From positions 1,468,001 to 1,532,000 of the forward strand of contig NZ_CP119082.1 in assembly GCF_029027965.1 (NCBI RefSeq): a stretch of 64,000 nt of DNA. Direction: 5' to 3'. Source of the DNA: Paracoccus sp. S3-43 (lineage in GTDB: Bacteria; Pseudomonadota; Alphaproteobacteria; Rhodobacterales; Rhodobacteraceae). A model generated the notes under the pieces. The model did not search any database. It was not told the DNA's origin and saw only the letters and a list, made by a program, of their open reading frames with translations. Shown piece by piece: positions 18,232 through 27,622 of this stretch. A program made the translations under genes and the position numbers. Position 1 is the stretch's first letter. Each line of letters starts with the position of its first letter.

Positions 18232-20010
18232 TCAAAGCGGCCAGAACAGCGGGATCACCAGGCAGACGACGATGCCGCAGATGATGTCCAGCGGCACGCC
18301 GACGCGCAAGAAATCGCTGAAGCGATAGCCGCCGGGACCATAGACCATCATATGCGTCTGGTATCCGATGGGCGTCGCGAAGGCGACGGTGGCCGAGAAC
18401 ATCACCGCCACGACATAGGCGCGCGGATCATGGCCCAGCGACTGCGCCAGCGCGATGGCGATGGGCGTCAGCAGCACGGCGACCGCGTTGTTCGACAGGA
18501 TCTCGGTCATCACCAGCCCCAGGAAATAGATCGCGATCAGCGTGGCGAAAGGCGGCAGGTCGCGCAGCCAGGGGGTGACGACATCCACGATCAGCGCGAC
18601 CGTGCCGGTATGTTCCAGGGCCTCGCCCACCGCCAGCATGGCAAAGATCATCGCCATCAGCCGTGCGTCGATAAAGGCAAAGGCCTCCTCGGCGTCGATG
18701 CAGCGGGTCAGCAGGATCGCCGCCGCCGCCAGGAAGGACAGCACCATGATCGGCGCCACGTCCAGGGCGGCCAGCGTCACCACCGACAGCAGGCACAGGA
18801 CGGCGATGGGCGCGCGGTCCCGACGATAGGCGCGGGCGGCGGGGCGGGTCACGTCGACCAGCCCCATGTCGGCGGCCAGCCGCGCGATATCCTCGGGCGC
18901 GCCTTCCAGCAGCAGCGTGTCGCCCACCCGCACCACCAGATCGTCCAGCTGGCGTCCCAGGTTCTGGTCGCGCCGATGCGCCGCCAGGACATAGATGCCA
19001 TAGCGGCGGCGCAGGCGCATGTCGCCCAGCCGCCGCCCGATCAGATGCGCGCCGGGCGAAATCAGAACCTCGACCGTATCGGTAGCGACCGAGCTGAGCT
19101 TGTCCGCGACTTGCAGGTTCTTGTTCCCCAGAAGCTCCAGCAGGTCCACCATTTCCGACCGCAGAACCACGCGGTCGCCGGGTTCCAGCACGACGCTGGC
19201 CAGGTCGCGGCGCAAGGACGCGTCGCCGCGCAGCACGTCGATCAGCCGCACCGCGTCGCGCTTGAACAGCGCGACCTCGACCGCCTTCTGGCCCACCAGG
19301 GACGAATCCTGCGGAATCGCCAGTTCCGTGAAATACTTCATTTCCCGCCGCGCCCCCAGAAACCCCGCCAGAGAGGTCCGGTCGGGCAGCAGCTTGCGCC
19401 CGAGCAGCGCGAAATAGGCGATTCCGGCCAGGGTGATGGCGATGCCGACCGGGGCGATTTCGAAGATCGTGAACGGCTCCATCCCCTGTTCGCGCGCCAC
19501 GCCGTCGACCAGCAGGTTGGTCGAAGTGCCGATCAGCGTGATCATGCCCCCCATCAGCGTGAAATAGCTGAGCGGCATCAGCAGCTTGGACGGAGAGACG
19601 TTCAGCCGCCGGGAAAGCTGGATGCAGATCGGGATCATCACCGCCACGACCGGAGTGTTGTTCATCACGGCCGAGGCGACGATCACGAAGCCGAACAGCG
19701 CGCAGACGGTCAGCGCCGGGTTGGTCGCCGCGCGCGCGGTGACGATGCGCGACATCATCTCCAACGCGCCGGTGCGCAGCAGCCCGCCCATGATCAGGAA
19801 CATGAAGGCGATGGTCCAGGGGGCGGAATTCGACAGCACGCCCGCCGCGTCGTCGGCGGGCAGCAGGCCCAGGACCAGCATCGCGGCGGCGGAGCCGATG
19901 GCGACGACCTCGGGCGGCTGCTTTTCGCGGATGAACTGGATGAAGGTGATCGTCACGATGACCAGCATGGCGATCGAGGCGTTCGTTCCGGTCAGGTCAA
20001 ATCCAAGCAT
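18232..20010 (-). CDS. SLC13/DASS-type transporter with TrkA-C domains
   Basis: A 592-residue membrane protein. Two halves of hydrophobic helices carry the paired signatures of divalent anion:sodium symporters (ASAVMNNTPVVAVMIPI with TLIGTSTNLL, and ILSNNAVAVLLTPIAIAL with ATPIGYQTHMM). Between them, roughly residues 210-385, are two RCK_C (TrkA-C) regulatory domains (AVRLIDVLRGDASLRRD and DDLVVRVGDTLLLEGAPED). Substrates of this class include sulfate, dicarboxylates and related anions; specificity cannot be assigned. It appears to be a single-gene unit. Confidence 0.9.
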   Translation of the reverse strand: MLGFDLTGTNASIAMLVIVTITFIQFIREKQPPEVVAIGSAAAMLVLGLLPADDAAGVLSNSAPWTIAFMFLIMGGLLRTGALEMMSRIVTARAATNPALTVCALFGFVIVASAVMNNTPVVAVMIPICIQLSRRLNVSPSKLLMPLSYFTLMGGMITLIGTSTNLLVDGVAREQGMEPFTIFEIAPVGIAITLAGIAYFALLGRKLLPDRTSLAGFLGARREMKYFTELAIPQDSSLVGQKAVEVALFKRDAVRLIDVLRGDASLRRDLASVVLEPGDRVVLRSEMVDLLELLGNKNLQVADKLSSVATDTVEVLISPGAHLIGRRLGDMRLRRRYGIYVLAAHRRDQNLGRQLDDLVVRVGDTLLLEGAPEDIARLAADMGLVDVTRPAARAYRRDRAPIAVLCLLSVVTLAALDVAPIMVLSFLAAAAILLTRCIDAEEAFAFIDARLMAMIFAMLAVGEALEHTGTVALIVDVVTPWLRDLPPFATLIAIYFLGLVMTEILSNNAVAVLLTPIAIALAQSLGHDPRAYVVAVMFSATVAFATPIGYQTHMMVYGPGGYRFSDFLRVGVPLDIICGIVVCLVIPLFWPL

Positions 20011-20101
20011 GAAGCCCCTGTCGCTGGGCGCCGGTCAACGCCGGCACCAGGGGCGAGATAGAATTGTTTTCCCCGCGACCGCAAGCACAAGCGAAGATCT
20101 T

Positions 20102-20923
20102 CTATGCGGCGGGAACGGGGGCCGGGGCCAGCCGTCCGCCGTCGCGCACCGCCTCGATGGCGGTGGCGCGGCCGGTGCGGTCGTCGGTGACGATCAGGGC
20201 GCCGCACAGCGTCGCCTCGCCCTCGGCCGGGGTGAAGCGGTCGCGGGTCATGCCGGTGATGAAGCGGCGCAGCGGTTCGGTCTTGTCCATGCCGATCACG
20301 CTGTCATAGTCGCCGCACATCCCTGCATCCGACTGAAAGGCCGTGCCGCGCGGCAGGATCTGGGCGTCGGCGGTCGGCACATGGGTATGGGTGCCCAGCA
20401 CGGCACTGGCCCGGCCGTCGCAGAAATGGCCCGCCGCCATCTTCTCGCTGGTCGCCTCGGCATGGATGTCGACCAGCAGGGCCTGCACCATCCCGCCCGG
20501 CGGATGCGCGCGCAGCACCGCGTCCAGGGCCGAGAACGGGTCGTCATAGGGCCGCGACATGAACACCTGCCCCAGGGCCTGCGTCACCAGCAGCTTGCGC
20601 CCGCGCGTGTCGCTGACGATGGCGCTGCCCCGGCCGGGGGCCTCTTTCGCGAAGTTCAGCGGGCGGACGATGCGGGGTTCGCGGTCGATGAAGGCCAGCA
20701 TGTCCTTTTGATCGAAGGCGTGGTCGCCCAGCGTCAGGCAATCGGCGCCCGAATCCAGCAGAAGCTGGGCATGGCCCGCCGTGCAGCCTCGCCCGCCGCT
20801 GGCGTTTTCGGCGTTCACCACCACCAGGTCGGCCTTCAGCCGCGTCCGCAGCGGGGCCAGCCGCTCTACGATCGCGCGCCGCCCGGCCCGCCCCATCACA
20901 TCGCCAAGAAAGAGTATCCGCAT
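20102..20923 (-). CDS. YmdB-like metallophosphoesterase (TIGR00282 type)
   Basis: A 273-residue calcineurin-like phosphoesterase. Metal-binding motifs are visible in order: LFLGDVMGRAGR, VVNAENASGGRG, LTLGDHAFD, LLVDIHAEATSEK and LGTHTHVPTAD. This matches the YmdB/TIGR00282 family, which has 2',3'-cyclic nucleotide phosphodiesterase activity in Bacillus. No signal peptide is seen. The gene diverges from the kinase-like gene at 21.0 kb, sharing about 100 bases of upstream DNA. Confidence 0.88.
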   Translation of the reverse strand: MRILFLGDVMGRAGRRAIVERLAPLRTRLKADLVVVNAENASGGRGCTAGHAQLLLDSGADCLTLGDHAFDQKDMLAFIDREPRIVRPLNFAKEAPGRGSAIVSDTRGRKLLVTQALGQVFMSRPYDDPFSALDAVLRAHPPGGMVQALLVDIHAEATSEKMAAGHFCDGRASAVLGTHTHVPTADAQILPRGTAFQSDAGMCGDYDSVIGMDKTEPLRRFITGMTRDRFTPAEGEATLCGALIVTDDRTGRATAIEAVRDGGRLAPAPVPAA

Positions 20924-21022
20924 GACGGGTCGTTACGCCCATGCCCGCGGCGGTTCAAGCGCCGTCTCTGGACAGGACGCGGCGGGACGATCATCTTGCG
21001 CGTCGCAGGAATGGGGGCGCGG

Positions 21023-21820
21023 ATGGATTGGGTGGCGGTCGAACGGGCGGAGGGGGAATTGCGGCTGTGGCACGACGGCCGGACGCGTGCCGCGCCCTGC
21101 ACCGAGGATCCGGGCGCCGCGCTGCGCGGGCTGCTGCTGCCGATGCCGGCGCCGGGCCGGGTGCTGACGGTGATCGCCTCGGGCTGGCCGGGGGTCGATC
21201 CGGTCCGCGTTCCCTGCAGCCCCGGCCGGCCTGCCCCGGCGCTTGACCTGGATCCGCGGATCCGCCTGCATCCCCTGCCCGGCCTGGCCCAGGACCGCCC
21301 CACCGATCTGATCGTCGGCCCCGTGCCCCGGATCGCGGGCCATCTGGCCGCCCGGCCGGATTTCGACGGTGTGCTGTGCCTGCCGGGCAGCCCCTCGGCC
21401 TGGGTGCAGATCAGCGCGTCCGAGGTGGTCAGCTTCCGCACCTTCCTGACGGCCGAGATCCTGTCGGCCCTGGCCGCGCAGGACGACGCGACCGCCGATG
21501 CGGGCTTTGCCGATGCCGTCGCACAGGCCATGTCGCGCCCGGCGGCCCTGGCGGCCGAGCTGTCGTCGGTCCGCGCCGACCTCGCGCTGAACCGGATCGG
21601 CCGGGCCGCCGCCAGGACACGGATCGCGGGCCTGCTGATCGGCGCGGAACTGGCCGCCGCACGGCCCTGGTGGCTGGGCCAGAACGTCGTGATCCTGGGC
21701 CAGGGCTGGCTGGCCGACTGCTATGCCGCCGCCCTGGCGGCGCAGGGGGTGGTCGCGGAACGGGCCGATCCCGCGCAAGCCTGGCTGGCCGGAATGACGA
21801 CGGCGCGGCAGGCGATCTAG
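21023..21820 (+). CDS. 2-dehydro-3-deoxygalactonokinase-family protein with altered phosphate motif
   Basis: A 265-residue DgoK-like protein: the later parts AGHLAARPDFDGVLCLPGSP, VSFRTFLTAEI and ARTRIAGLLIGAEL match 2-keto-3-deoxygalactonate kinase. The N-terminal phosphate-1 motif, normally close to DWGTT, reads instead WVAVERAEGELRLW, so the residues expected to bind ATP phosphates are missing. The protein is also shorter than usual (about 300). An alternative ATG at 21011 adds four residues. The gene is upstream of a disulfide reductase and an MBL-like gene on the same strand. Whether it is still a kinase is doubtful. Confidence 0.7.
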   Translation: MDWVAVERAEGELRLWHDGRTRAAPCTEDPGAALRGLLLPMPAPGRVLTVIASGWPGVDPVRVPCSPGRPAPALDLDPRIRLHPLPGLAQDRPTDLIVGPVPRIAGHLAARPDFDGVLCLPGSPSAWVQISASEVVSFRTFLTAEILSALAAQDDATADAGFADAVAQAMSRPAALAAELSSVRADLALNRIGRAAARTRIAGLLIGAELAAARPWWLGQNVVILGQGWLADCYAAALAAQGVVAERADPAQAWLAGMTTARQAI

Positions 21821-21880
21821 GCGCGACGGAACCCCGGACCCGGCCCGTTGTTCTGTTGCGGAAACCAGCGGGGGACGACG

Positions 21881-23305
21881 ATGACCGACACCGGGGCCGA
21901 CCTGACCAGCGCCGACCTGACCTGCGAGGTCGCGATCATCGGCGCGGGCACGGCGGGGCTTGCGGCGGAACGCGCCGCGCGGCGGGCGGGTGCGCGCACC
22001 CTGCTGATCGACGACGGGTTCGGGGGCACGCTTTGCGCAACGACCGGCTGCATGCCGTCGAAGCTGCTGATCGCCGCGGCCCGCGCCCGTGCCGATCTGG
22101 ACAAGGCCCGGCTGATGGGCATCGACATCCCGGCGGCGCAGGTGGACGGAGGGCGGGTGATGCAGCGGCTGCGCGCCGAACGCGACCGCTTCGCGGCGGC
22201 GACGCGCAAGGGCTTCGACGACATTCCCGACGGCATCCGCATCGACGCGCGGGCGCGTTTCGTGGCGCCCGACCGGCTGGAACTGGGCGATGGCAGGCAG
22301 GTCGCGGCGCAAGCGGTGGTGATCGCCACGGGATCCCGGCCGGTGATCCCCGGCCCCTATCGCGATCTCGGCCCCAGGGTCATGACCAACGAGACGATCT
22401 TCGAGATGAAGGCCCTGCCCGCCAGCATGGCGGTGATCGGCGCCGGTCCCCTGGGCGCGGAACTGGCCCAGGCCTTCGCGCGGCTGGGGGTGCGGGTGGC
22501 GCTGTTCGACCAGGGCGACCGGCTGGCCAAGATCCGCTGCGACCGGATCCACGATGGGTTCCGCGAACTTTACGGCCGGGATGTCGCGCTGCATCTGGGC
22601 TGCGCGCCGGAACCGCAGGCGCGGGACCAGGGGATCCGGCTTTCCTGGGACGGCCAGCATCGGGACTTCGATTGCGTGCTGGTGGCGACGGGGCGCGCGC
22701 CTGCGCTGGAGGGGCTGGATCTGAAGGCGGCCGGGCTGGTGCTGGACGACAGGGGCGTGCCGGATGTCGACCGCAAGACCCTGCAATGCGACGACCGGGC
22801 GATCTTCATCGCGGGCGACGCCGATGCCGACGCCCCGGTCCTGCACGAGGCGTCGCTGGAAGGCGCCATCGCCGGGGCGAACGCCGCCCGCCATCCCGAG
22901 GTGACGCCCGCCGACCGCCCGCCCCTGTTCACGATCACCTTCACCGATCCGCCGGTCGCGGCCATCGGCGCCGGGCCGGAGGACTGCCCGCTGAACGGCT
23001 TTGCCGGTTACGCCGACCAGGGCCGCGCGCGGATCGAGGCGCGCAACCACGGAAGGCTGCGCCTGGGCGCCGACGCGCAGGGCAGGCTGATCGGCGCGGA
23101 TCTTGCGGTGCCGGGCGCCGACCATCTGGCGCATCTGCTGGTGGCGGCGATCATGAACGGCAGCACCGCGCGCGACCTGCTGGACGTGCCTTTCTATCAC
23201 CCCACGCTCGAGGAAGGGTTGAAGCCCGCCCTGCGCGAGATCTGCAAGGCCGCCGGCCTGGAACTGTCCGCCGCCCGCGACAGCGGCAATCCTCCGGGGG
23301 CGTGA
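21881..23305 (+). CDS. Pyridine nucleotide-disulfide oxidoreductase, dihydrolipoamide dehydrogenase-like
   Basis: A 474-residue flavoprotein. It has an FAD motif (VAIIGAGTAGLAAERAA), the redox-active CxxxxC disulfide in GTLCATTGCMPSK, an NAD(P) motif (MAVIGAGPLGAELAQAF), the second FAD contact (IFIAGDADAD), and the C-terminal active-site pair in YHPTLEEG. The domain order is that of dihydrolipoamide dehydrogenases and soluble transhydrogenases. No 2-oxo acid dehydrogenase genes are near, so the partner is unknown. Its stop overlaps the next gene (TGATG). Confidence 0.85.
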   Translation: MTDTGADLTSADLTCEVAIIGAGTAGLAAERAARRAGARTLLIDDGFGGTLCATTGCMPSKLLIAAARARADLDKARLMGIDIPAAQVDGGRVMQRLRAERDRFAAATRKGFDDIPDGIRIDARARFVAPDRLELGDGRQVAAQAVVIATGSRPVIPGPYRDLGPRVMTNETIFEMKALPASMAVIGAGPLGAELAQAFARLGVRVALFDQGDRLAKIRCDRIHDGFRELYGRDVALHLGCAPEPQARDQGIRLSWDGQHRDFDCVLVATGRAPALEGLDLKAAGLVLDDRGVPDVDRKTLQCDDRAIFIAGDADADAPVLHEASLEGAIAGANAARHPEVTPADRPPLFTITFTDPPVAAIGAGPEDCPLNGFAGYADQGRARIEARNHGRLRLGADAQGRLIGADLAVPGADHLAHLLVAAIMNGSTARDLLDVPFYHPTLEEGLKPALREICKAAGLELSAARDSGNPPGA

Positions 23306-24075
23306 TGGCGGATCGGGTGATCGACCTGGGCAACGGCTTCTGGAACATTCGCGGCACCCTGCGGATCGGCGGCGTGGTGAATGTCGGCACGCAGTCGTCG
23401 CTGGTGCGGCTGTCTTCGGGGGATTTCCTGTTCCTCGATTCCTATGGCTTCGGCGACCGGGTGGCCGGGCAGGTCATGGCGCTGACCGAGGGCGGCGGGT
23501 CGGTCCGGGCGATCCTGAATCTGCATCCATTCCACACGATCCATTGCGAAAGGATGCACCGGATGTTTCCCCAGGCGCTGCTGTTCGGGTCGGATCGCCA
23601 CCGCCGGACATGGCCCGCCCTGCCCTGGCAGCCGGATGCGGTCGAATCCGCCCCGGTCGCGGCGCGGTTTCCCGACCTGCGCTTTTCGCTGCCCGACGGG
23701 ATCGACTATATCTGCCGGAACGAGCGGGTCCATGCCGGGTCGCTGCTGGCCTATCACCCCGCCAGCGGCAGCCTGCATGTCGACGACACGCTGAACGTCC
23801 TGCCGATCCCCGGCCTGCTGCGGCGGCTTTTGCGGCTGCCGCGCCTTGCCTTTCACCCGACCCTGGGCCAGGCCTTGCAGGATCGGCCCGGCGCGGCGCG
23901 GGATTTCCGCGCCTGGGCCTTGCGGACAGCCCAGGACTGGCGCGACGCCCGCACCATCTGCGCGGCCCATTCGGCGACGCTGGCGATCGCGCCGGGCAGC
24001 TTTCCCGGCCATATCCGCCGCGCCCTGGCCCGCGCGGAACCTGTCCTGAAACGGTCCGAGGCGAAGCGCGACTAG
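23305..24075 (+). CDS. Metallo-beta-lactamase-like hydrolase, divergent
   Basis: A 256-residue protein whose pattern resembles the MBL fold: strand pairs TQSSLVRLSSGDFLFLDSYG, AILNLHPFHTIHCERMH in the position of the zinc loop, and HVDDTLNVLP in the position of a later ligand. The canonical HxHxDH is not present (HPFHTIHCERMH instead), so metal content is uncertain. It starts within the previous stop codon, so it is translationally coupled to the disulfide reductase. It converges with the dehydrogenase at 24.1 kb by 4 bases. No function is assigned. Confidence 0.6.
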   Translation: MADRVIDLGNGFWNIRGTLRIGGVVNVGTQSSLVRLSSGDFLFLDSYGFGDRVAGQVMALTEGGGSVRAILNLHPFHTIHCERMHRMFPQALLFGSDRHRRTWPALPWQPDAVESAPVAARFPDLRFSLPDGIDYICRNERVHAGSLLAYHPASGSLHVDDTLNVLPIPGLLRRLLRLPRLAFHPTLGQALQDRPGAARDFRAWALRTAQDWRDARTICAAHSATLAIAPGSFPGHIRRALARAEPVLKRSEAKRD

Positions 24076-24935
24076 CCCAGCCGCGCGATCAGGGACGAGG
24101 TGTCCCAGCGGCCCCCGCCCATCCGCTGCACATCCTGGTAGAACTGATCGACCAGGGCGGTCACGGGCAGCGAGGCCCCGACCTCGTCCGCGGCGGCCAG
24201 GCAGATCGCCAGATCCTTGCGCATCCAGTCCACCGCGAAGCCGTGGTCGAACTGGCCCGCATCCATGGTCTTGTGGCGGTTGACCATCTGCCAGCTTCCG
24301 GCGGCGCCCTGGCTGATCACCTCGACCACCTTCTCGACCTCCAGCCCCGACCGCTTGGCGAAGGCCAGCGATTCCGACAGCGCCTGGACCAGACCGGCGA
24401 TGGCGATCTGGTTGCACATCTTGGTGATCTGGCCCGCGCCCACATCGCCCATCCGGCGGCAGATCCGGGCATAGGCGCCGATCACCGGGGCGGCCGCGTC
24501 GAAATCGGCCTCGGACCCGCCGCACATCACGGAAAGCTGGCCGTTCTCGGCGCCCGCCTGCCCGCCGGATACCGGCGCATCGACATAGCCCAGCCCCAGA
24601 TCCCGCGCGGCTTGGGCCAGTTCGCGGGTCACGGCGGCCGATACCGTGGTGTGATCGACGAAGATCGCGCCCGGTCCCATCCCGGCGAAGGCCCCGTCGG
24701 AACCAAGGCAGACCTGGCGCAGGTCGTCGTCGTTGCCCACGCAGCACAGCACGAACTCCGCGCCCTCGGCCGCCTGGCGCGGGGTTTCCGCCCAGGCGCC
24801 GCCATGCCGGGCCACCCAGTCCCCGGCCTTGGAATGGGTGCGGTTGAACACCGTCACCTCGTGGCCCGCGCCCTTCAGATGCCCCGCCATCGGCGCGCCC
24901 ATGACGCCCAGTCCCAGAAATGCCAGCTTTGCCAT
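24072..24935 (-). CDS. NAD(P)-dependent beta-hydroxyacid dehydrogenase (3-hydroxyisobutyrate/tartronate semialdehyde type)
   Basis: A 287-residue enzyme with the N-terminal Rossmann motif FLGLGVMGAPMAGHL, the substrate-binding DAPVSGGQAGAENGQL, and the catalytic Lys in ITKMCNQIAIAG. These define the beta-hydroxyacid dehydrogenase family (3-hydroxyisobutyrate, 2-hydroxy-3-oxopropionate and related). Specificity among these is not evident. MAKLAF was chosen as start because the Rossmann motif then lies at the usual distance. It is a stand-alone gene. Confidence 0.85.
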   Translation of the reverse strand: MAKLAFLGLGVMGAPMAGHLKGAGHEVTVFNRTHSKAGDWVARHGGAWAETPRQAAEGAEFVLCCVGNDDDLRQVCLGSDGAFAGMGPGAIFVDHTTVSAAVTRELAQAARDLGLGYVDAPVSGGQAGAENGQLSVMCGGSEADFDAAAPVIGAYARICRRMGDVGAGQITKMCNQIAIAGLVQALSESLAFAKRSGLEVEKVVEVISQGAAGSWQMVNRHKTMDAGQFDHGFAVDWMRKDLAICLAAADEVGASLPVTALVDQFYQDVQRMGGGRWDTSSLIARLG

Positions 24936-25080
24936 TCGTCCCCTCGATGCCGCTGCGCGGGTCCGTTGAACTGACGCCGCGCCTGAATTATGCAGCACCC
25001 CAACATTCCCGCGCGCCATGGTCAAGCGCGCAGGCCCCCGAAAGACAGGCAGCGGACCGGCCCATGGATCATCTTCCGAC

Positions 25081-27507
25081 ATGCTGACCCTTTTCCGCTG
25101 GCTTCTGCGGCTGACCATCGGGCTGATCGTGCTGCTGGTCGTGGCGGCGATCCTGGCCTGGTATTTCGCGGTGCGGTCGCTGCCCGACTATAACGCCACG
25201 CTGCGCGTGCAGGGCATCTCCGCCCCGGTCGAGATCGTGCGGACCACCGAGAACGTGCCCCATATCTTCGGCCAGACGGACGAGGACGTGTTCTTCGCCT
25301 TGGGCCTGGCCCATGCCCAGGACCGGCTGTTCCAGATGACGCTGCTGCGCCGCGCGGCCCAGGGCCGCCTGTCCGAGGTCTATGGCGCGGGCGCCTTTCC
25401 CGCCGACGACCTGGCGCGGCGGCTGGAACTGTATCGCAACGCCGCCGCGTCGGTGGAATCGCAGGACCAGGCCACCCAGGCGGCGCTGCGCGCCTATTCC
25501 GACGGCGTGAACCAGTGGATCGCGCAGATCAACAAGGGGGCGTTGGGCCGGGGGGCGCCCGAATTCTTCGTCCTGCCCCAAGACATCGCCTATTGGCAGC
25601 CTGCCGATTCGCTGGCGATCCTGAAGCTTCTGGCCGCCGCCACCAGCAATTCGGCGGCCGAGGAGATCCTGCGCGCCCGCCTGTCGCTGACCTGGCCCGA
25701 CCGGGGTACGGACCTGCTGACGGGCGAAGGCAACGCCGCCCTGCCCCGCTATGCCGACCTGTTTCCCGGCGCGCGCCTTGCCGCGCCCGAGGCGCGGCTG
25801 GGCGATCCGCTGGCCCGCGACGCCGCCGGGTTCCTGCGCCCCAACCAGGGGCTCGGCGCCAATGCCTTCGCGGCGGGCGCGGACCGCACGGCGGCTGGCG
25901 GCGCGCTGCTGGCCAACGATCCGCAAAGCCCGCTGGTCGCGCCGTCGCTGTATTATCTGGCGCGGCTGCACCTGACGCCGGGCGGGGTGATCGGGGCCAC
26001 GATACCGGGGCTGCCGGTGATCTTTTCCGGGCGCAACCCGCAACTGGCCTGGGGCATCGCCCCGGCCGCCGTGGACGACGCCGACATCGCCATCGAGGAG
26101 GTCCAGCCCGGACAGGCCGACCGCTATCGCGGCGCCGAGGGCTGGACCGAATTCGCCACCCGGCGCGAGGTGATCCGCGTGCTGGACGAACCGGCCCGCG
26201 CCGTCGTCCTGCGCGGCACCCGCAACGGTCCCCTGGTGCCGCTGCTGGATCCGGGGCTGGCCGATGTCACCCCCCTGGGCCATGTGCCGGCGCTGCGATG
26301 GACCGGGTTGTCGGCCACGGACACCACCATGTCGGCGCTGATCGGGCTGATGCGCGCCACCGATGCCGACAGCGCCGCCACCGCGCTTGGCCGCGTGGTG
26401 GCGCCCGCGATGGCGGTGACGCTGGCCGACGCGGACTCCATCCGGCAGGTGACGGTCGGCGCCATGCCTCAGCGGTCGGCCAGCCATCCGACCGGCGGCG
26501 CGATGCCGGTTCCGGGCTGGCTTTCGGAAGGCGAATGGTCCGGGCTGGTGCCCGTCACCCAGGACAGCCCGACCCCCGGCAACCTGGCGCTTGCGACCGA
26601 GGAACGCGGTCCCCTGGCCCTGCGCCGCGCGCGGCTGTCGCATCTGCTGAACGACCGAGAGGTCCATTCCCGCGACAGCTTCATCGCTGCCCAGCTGGAC
26701 ATCGTCAGCCCTGCCGCGCGCGCCCTCCTGCCGCTGGTCGGGGCCGATCTGTGGTTCACCGGCGAAGCCGCCGCCCCCGGCACGCCCGACCGGCAGCGCC
26801 AGGACGCGCTGAACCTGCTGGCCGAATGGGACGGCGCGATGAGCGAGCATCTGCCCGAACCGCTGATCTATGCCGCCTGGATGGCCGCGCTGCAAGACCG
26901 CCTGATCCGGGACGAGCTTGGTCCCCTGGCCGACGACATCCGCGGCCTGCATCCGGGCTTCGTCGATTCGGTCTTTCGCAACCGCGACGGCGCGGGCGCC
27001 TGGTGCGACATCGTGCAAAGCGCCCCGGTCGAGGATTGCACGGCCATCGCCCGCCAGGCCCTGGACCGCGCGATCCTGGATCTGACACAGCGGTTCGGCC
27101 CCGACGTGACAAGCTGGCGGTGGGGCGACGCGCATCAGGCGCGCCATGTCCATCCGGGGCTGGGGCGGATCCCTGCGCTTGGCTGGATCGTGAACCTGTC
27201 GCAGTCGACGTCCGGCGGGGCCTTCACCCTGTCCCATACCGGGATGCTGGGCGCCGGTCCCGATCCGTTCGAGGCCGCGACGGGTCCGGGCTATCGCGGC
27301 GTCTATGACCTGGCCGATCCCGACAGTTCGGTCTTCATCATCTCGACCGGGCAGTCGGGCCATCCGCTGTCGCGCCATTACGACGATCTGGCGGGGCTGT
27401 GGCGGCGGGGGGAATATATCGGCATGTCGCTGGATCCGGGACTGGCCCGCGCAGCCGCCACCGGCATCACCCGCCTGCAACCCTCGGGCGGACCGTCAGT
27501 CGAATAG
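25081..27507 (+). CDS. Penicillin acylase (S45) family protein with nucleophile position changed to Ala
   Basis: An 808-residue protein with an N-terminal membrane anchor or signal (LLRLTIGLIVLLVVAAILAW), then the alpha-chain-like part (VEIVRTTENVPHIFGQTDED, FALGLAHAQDRLFQMTLLRR) and the beta-chain-like part (ALLANDPQSPLVAPSLYYLA, LPVIFSGRNPQLAWG). It is a member of the N-terminal nucleophile hydrolase S45 family, which cleaves amides or acyl-homoserine lactones in the periplasm. At the expected autoprocessing site, where relatives have (G)SNAF or SNNW, this protein has GLGANAFAAG, so the catalytic Ser appears to be Ala (GCC at 25858-25860). If the alignment is right, it cannot mature normally. 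Confidence 0.85.
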   Translation: MLTLFRWLLRLTIGLIVLLVVAAILAWYFAVRSLPDYNATLRVQGISAPVEIVRTTENVPHIFGQTDEDVFFALGLAHAQDRLFQMTLLRRAAQGRLSEVYGAGAFPADDLARRLELYRNAAASVESQDQATQAALRAYSDGVNQWIAQINKGALGRGAPEFFVLPQDIAYWQPADSLAILKLLAAATSNSAAEEILRARLSLTWPDRGTDLLTGEGNAALPRYADLFPGARLAAPEARLGDPLARDAAGFLRPNQGLGANAFAAGADRTAAGGALLANDPQSPLVAPSLYYLARLHLTPGGVIGATIPGLPVIFSGRNPQLAWGIAPAAVDDADIAIEEVQPGQADRYRGAEGWTEFATRREVIRVLDEPARAVVLRGTRNGPLVPLLDPGLADVTPLGHVPALRWTGLSATDTTMSALIGLMRATDADSAATALGRVVAPAMAVTLADADSIRQVTVGAMPQRSASHPTGGAMPVPGWLSEGEWSGLVPVTQDSPTPGNLALATEERGPLALRRARLSHLLNDREVHSRDSFIAAQLDIVSPAARALLPLVGADLWFTGEAAAPGTPDRQRQDALNLLAEWDGAMSEHLPEPLIYAAWMAALQDRLIRDELGPLADDIRGLHPGFVDSVFRNRDGAGAWCDIVQSAPVEDCTAIARQALDRAILDLTQRFGPDVTSWRWGDAHQARHVHPGLGRIPALGWIVNLSQSTSGGAFTLSHTGMLGAGPDPFEAATGPGYRGVYDLADPDSSVFIISTGQSGHPLSRHYDDLAGLWRRGEYIGMSLDPGLARAAATGITRLQPSGGPSVE

Positions 27508-27622
27508 AACGAGCCGGCGCTCGAAGGCGGGGGCGGGGGTGGCGCCCGCCCGGTCCAGCGCATGATCCACGCCGCCGCCGGTTTCCGCGCGGATCCGGGC
27601 GGCCAGACCCGGTTCGGCCGCG

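Noticed and set aside
25069..27480. An 803-codon minus-strand frame opposite the penicillin-acylase-family gene
   Set aside because: Low-complexity Gln/Gly/Arg/His content typical of antisense shadows; the plus strand carries the family motifs.
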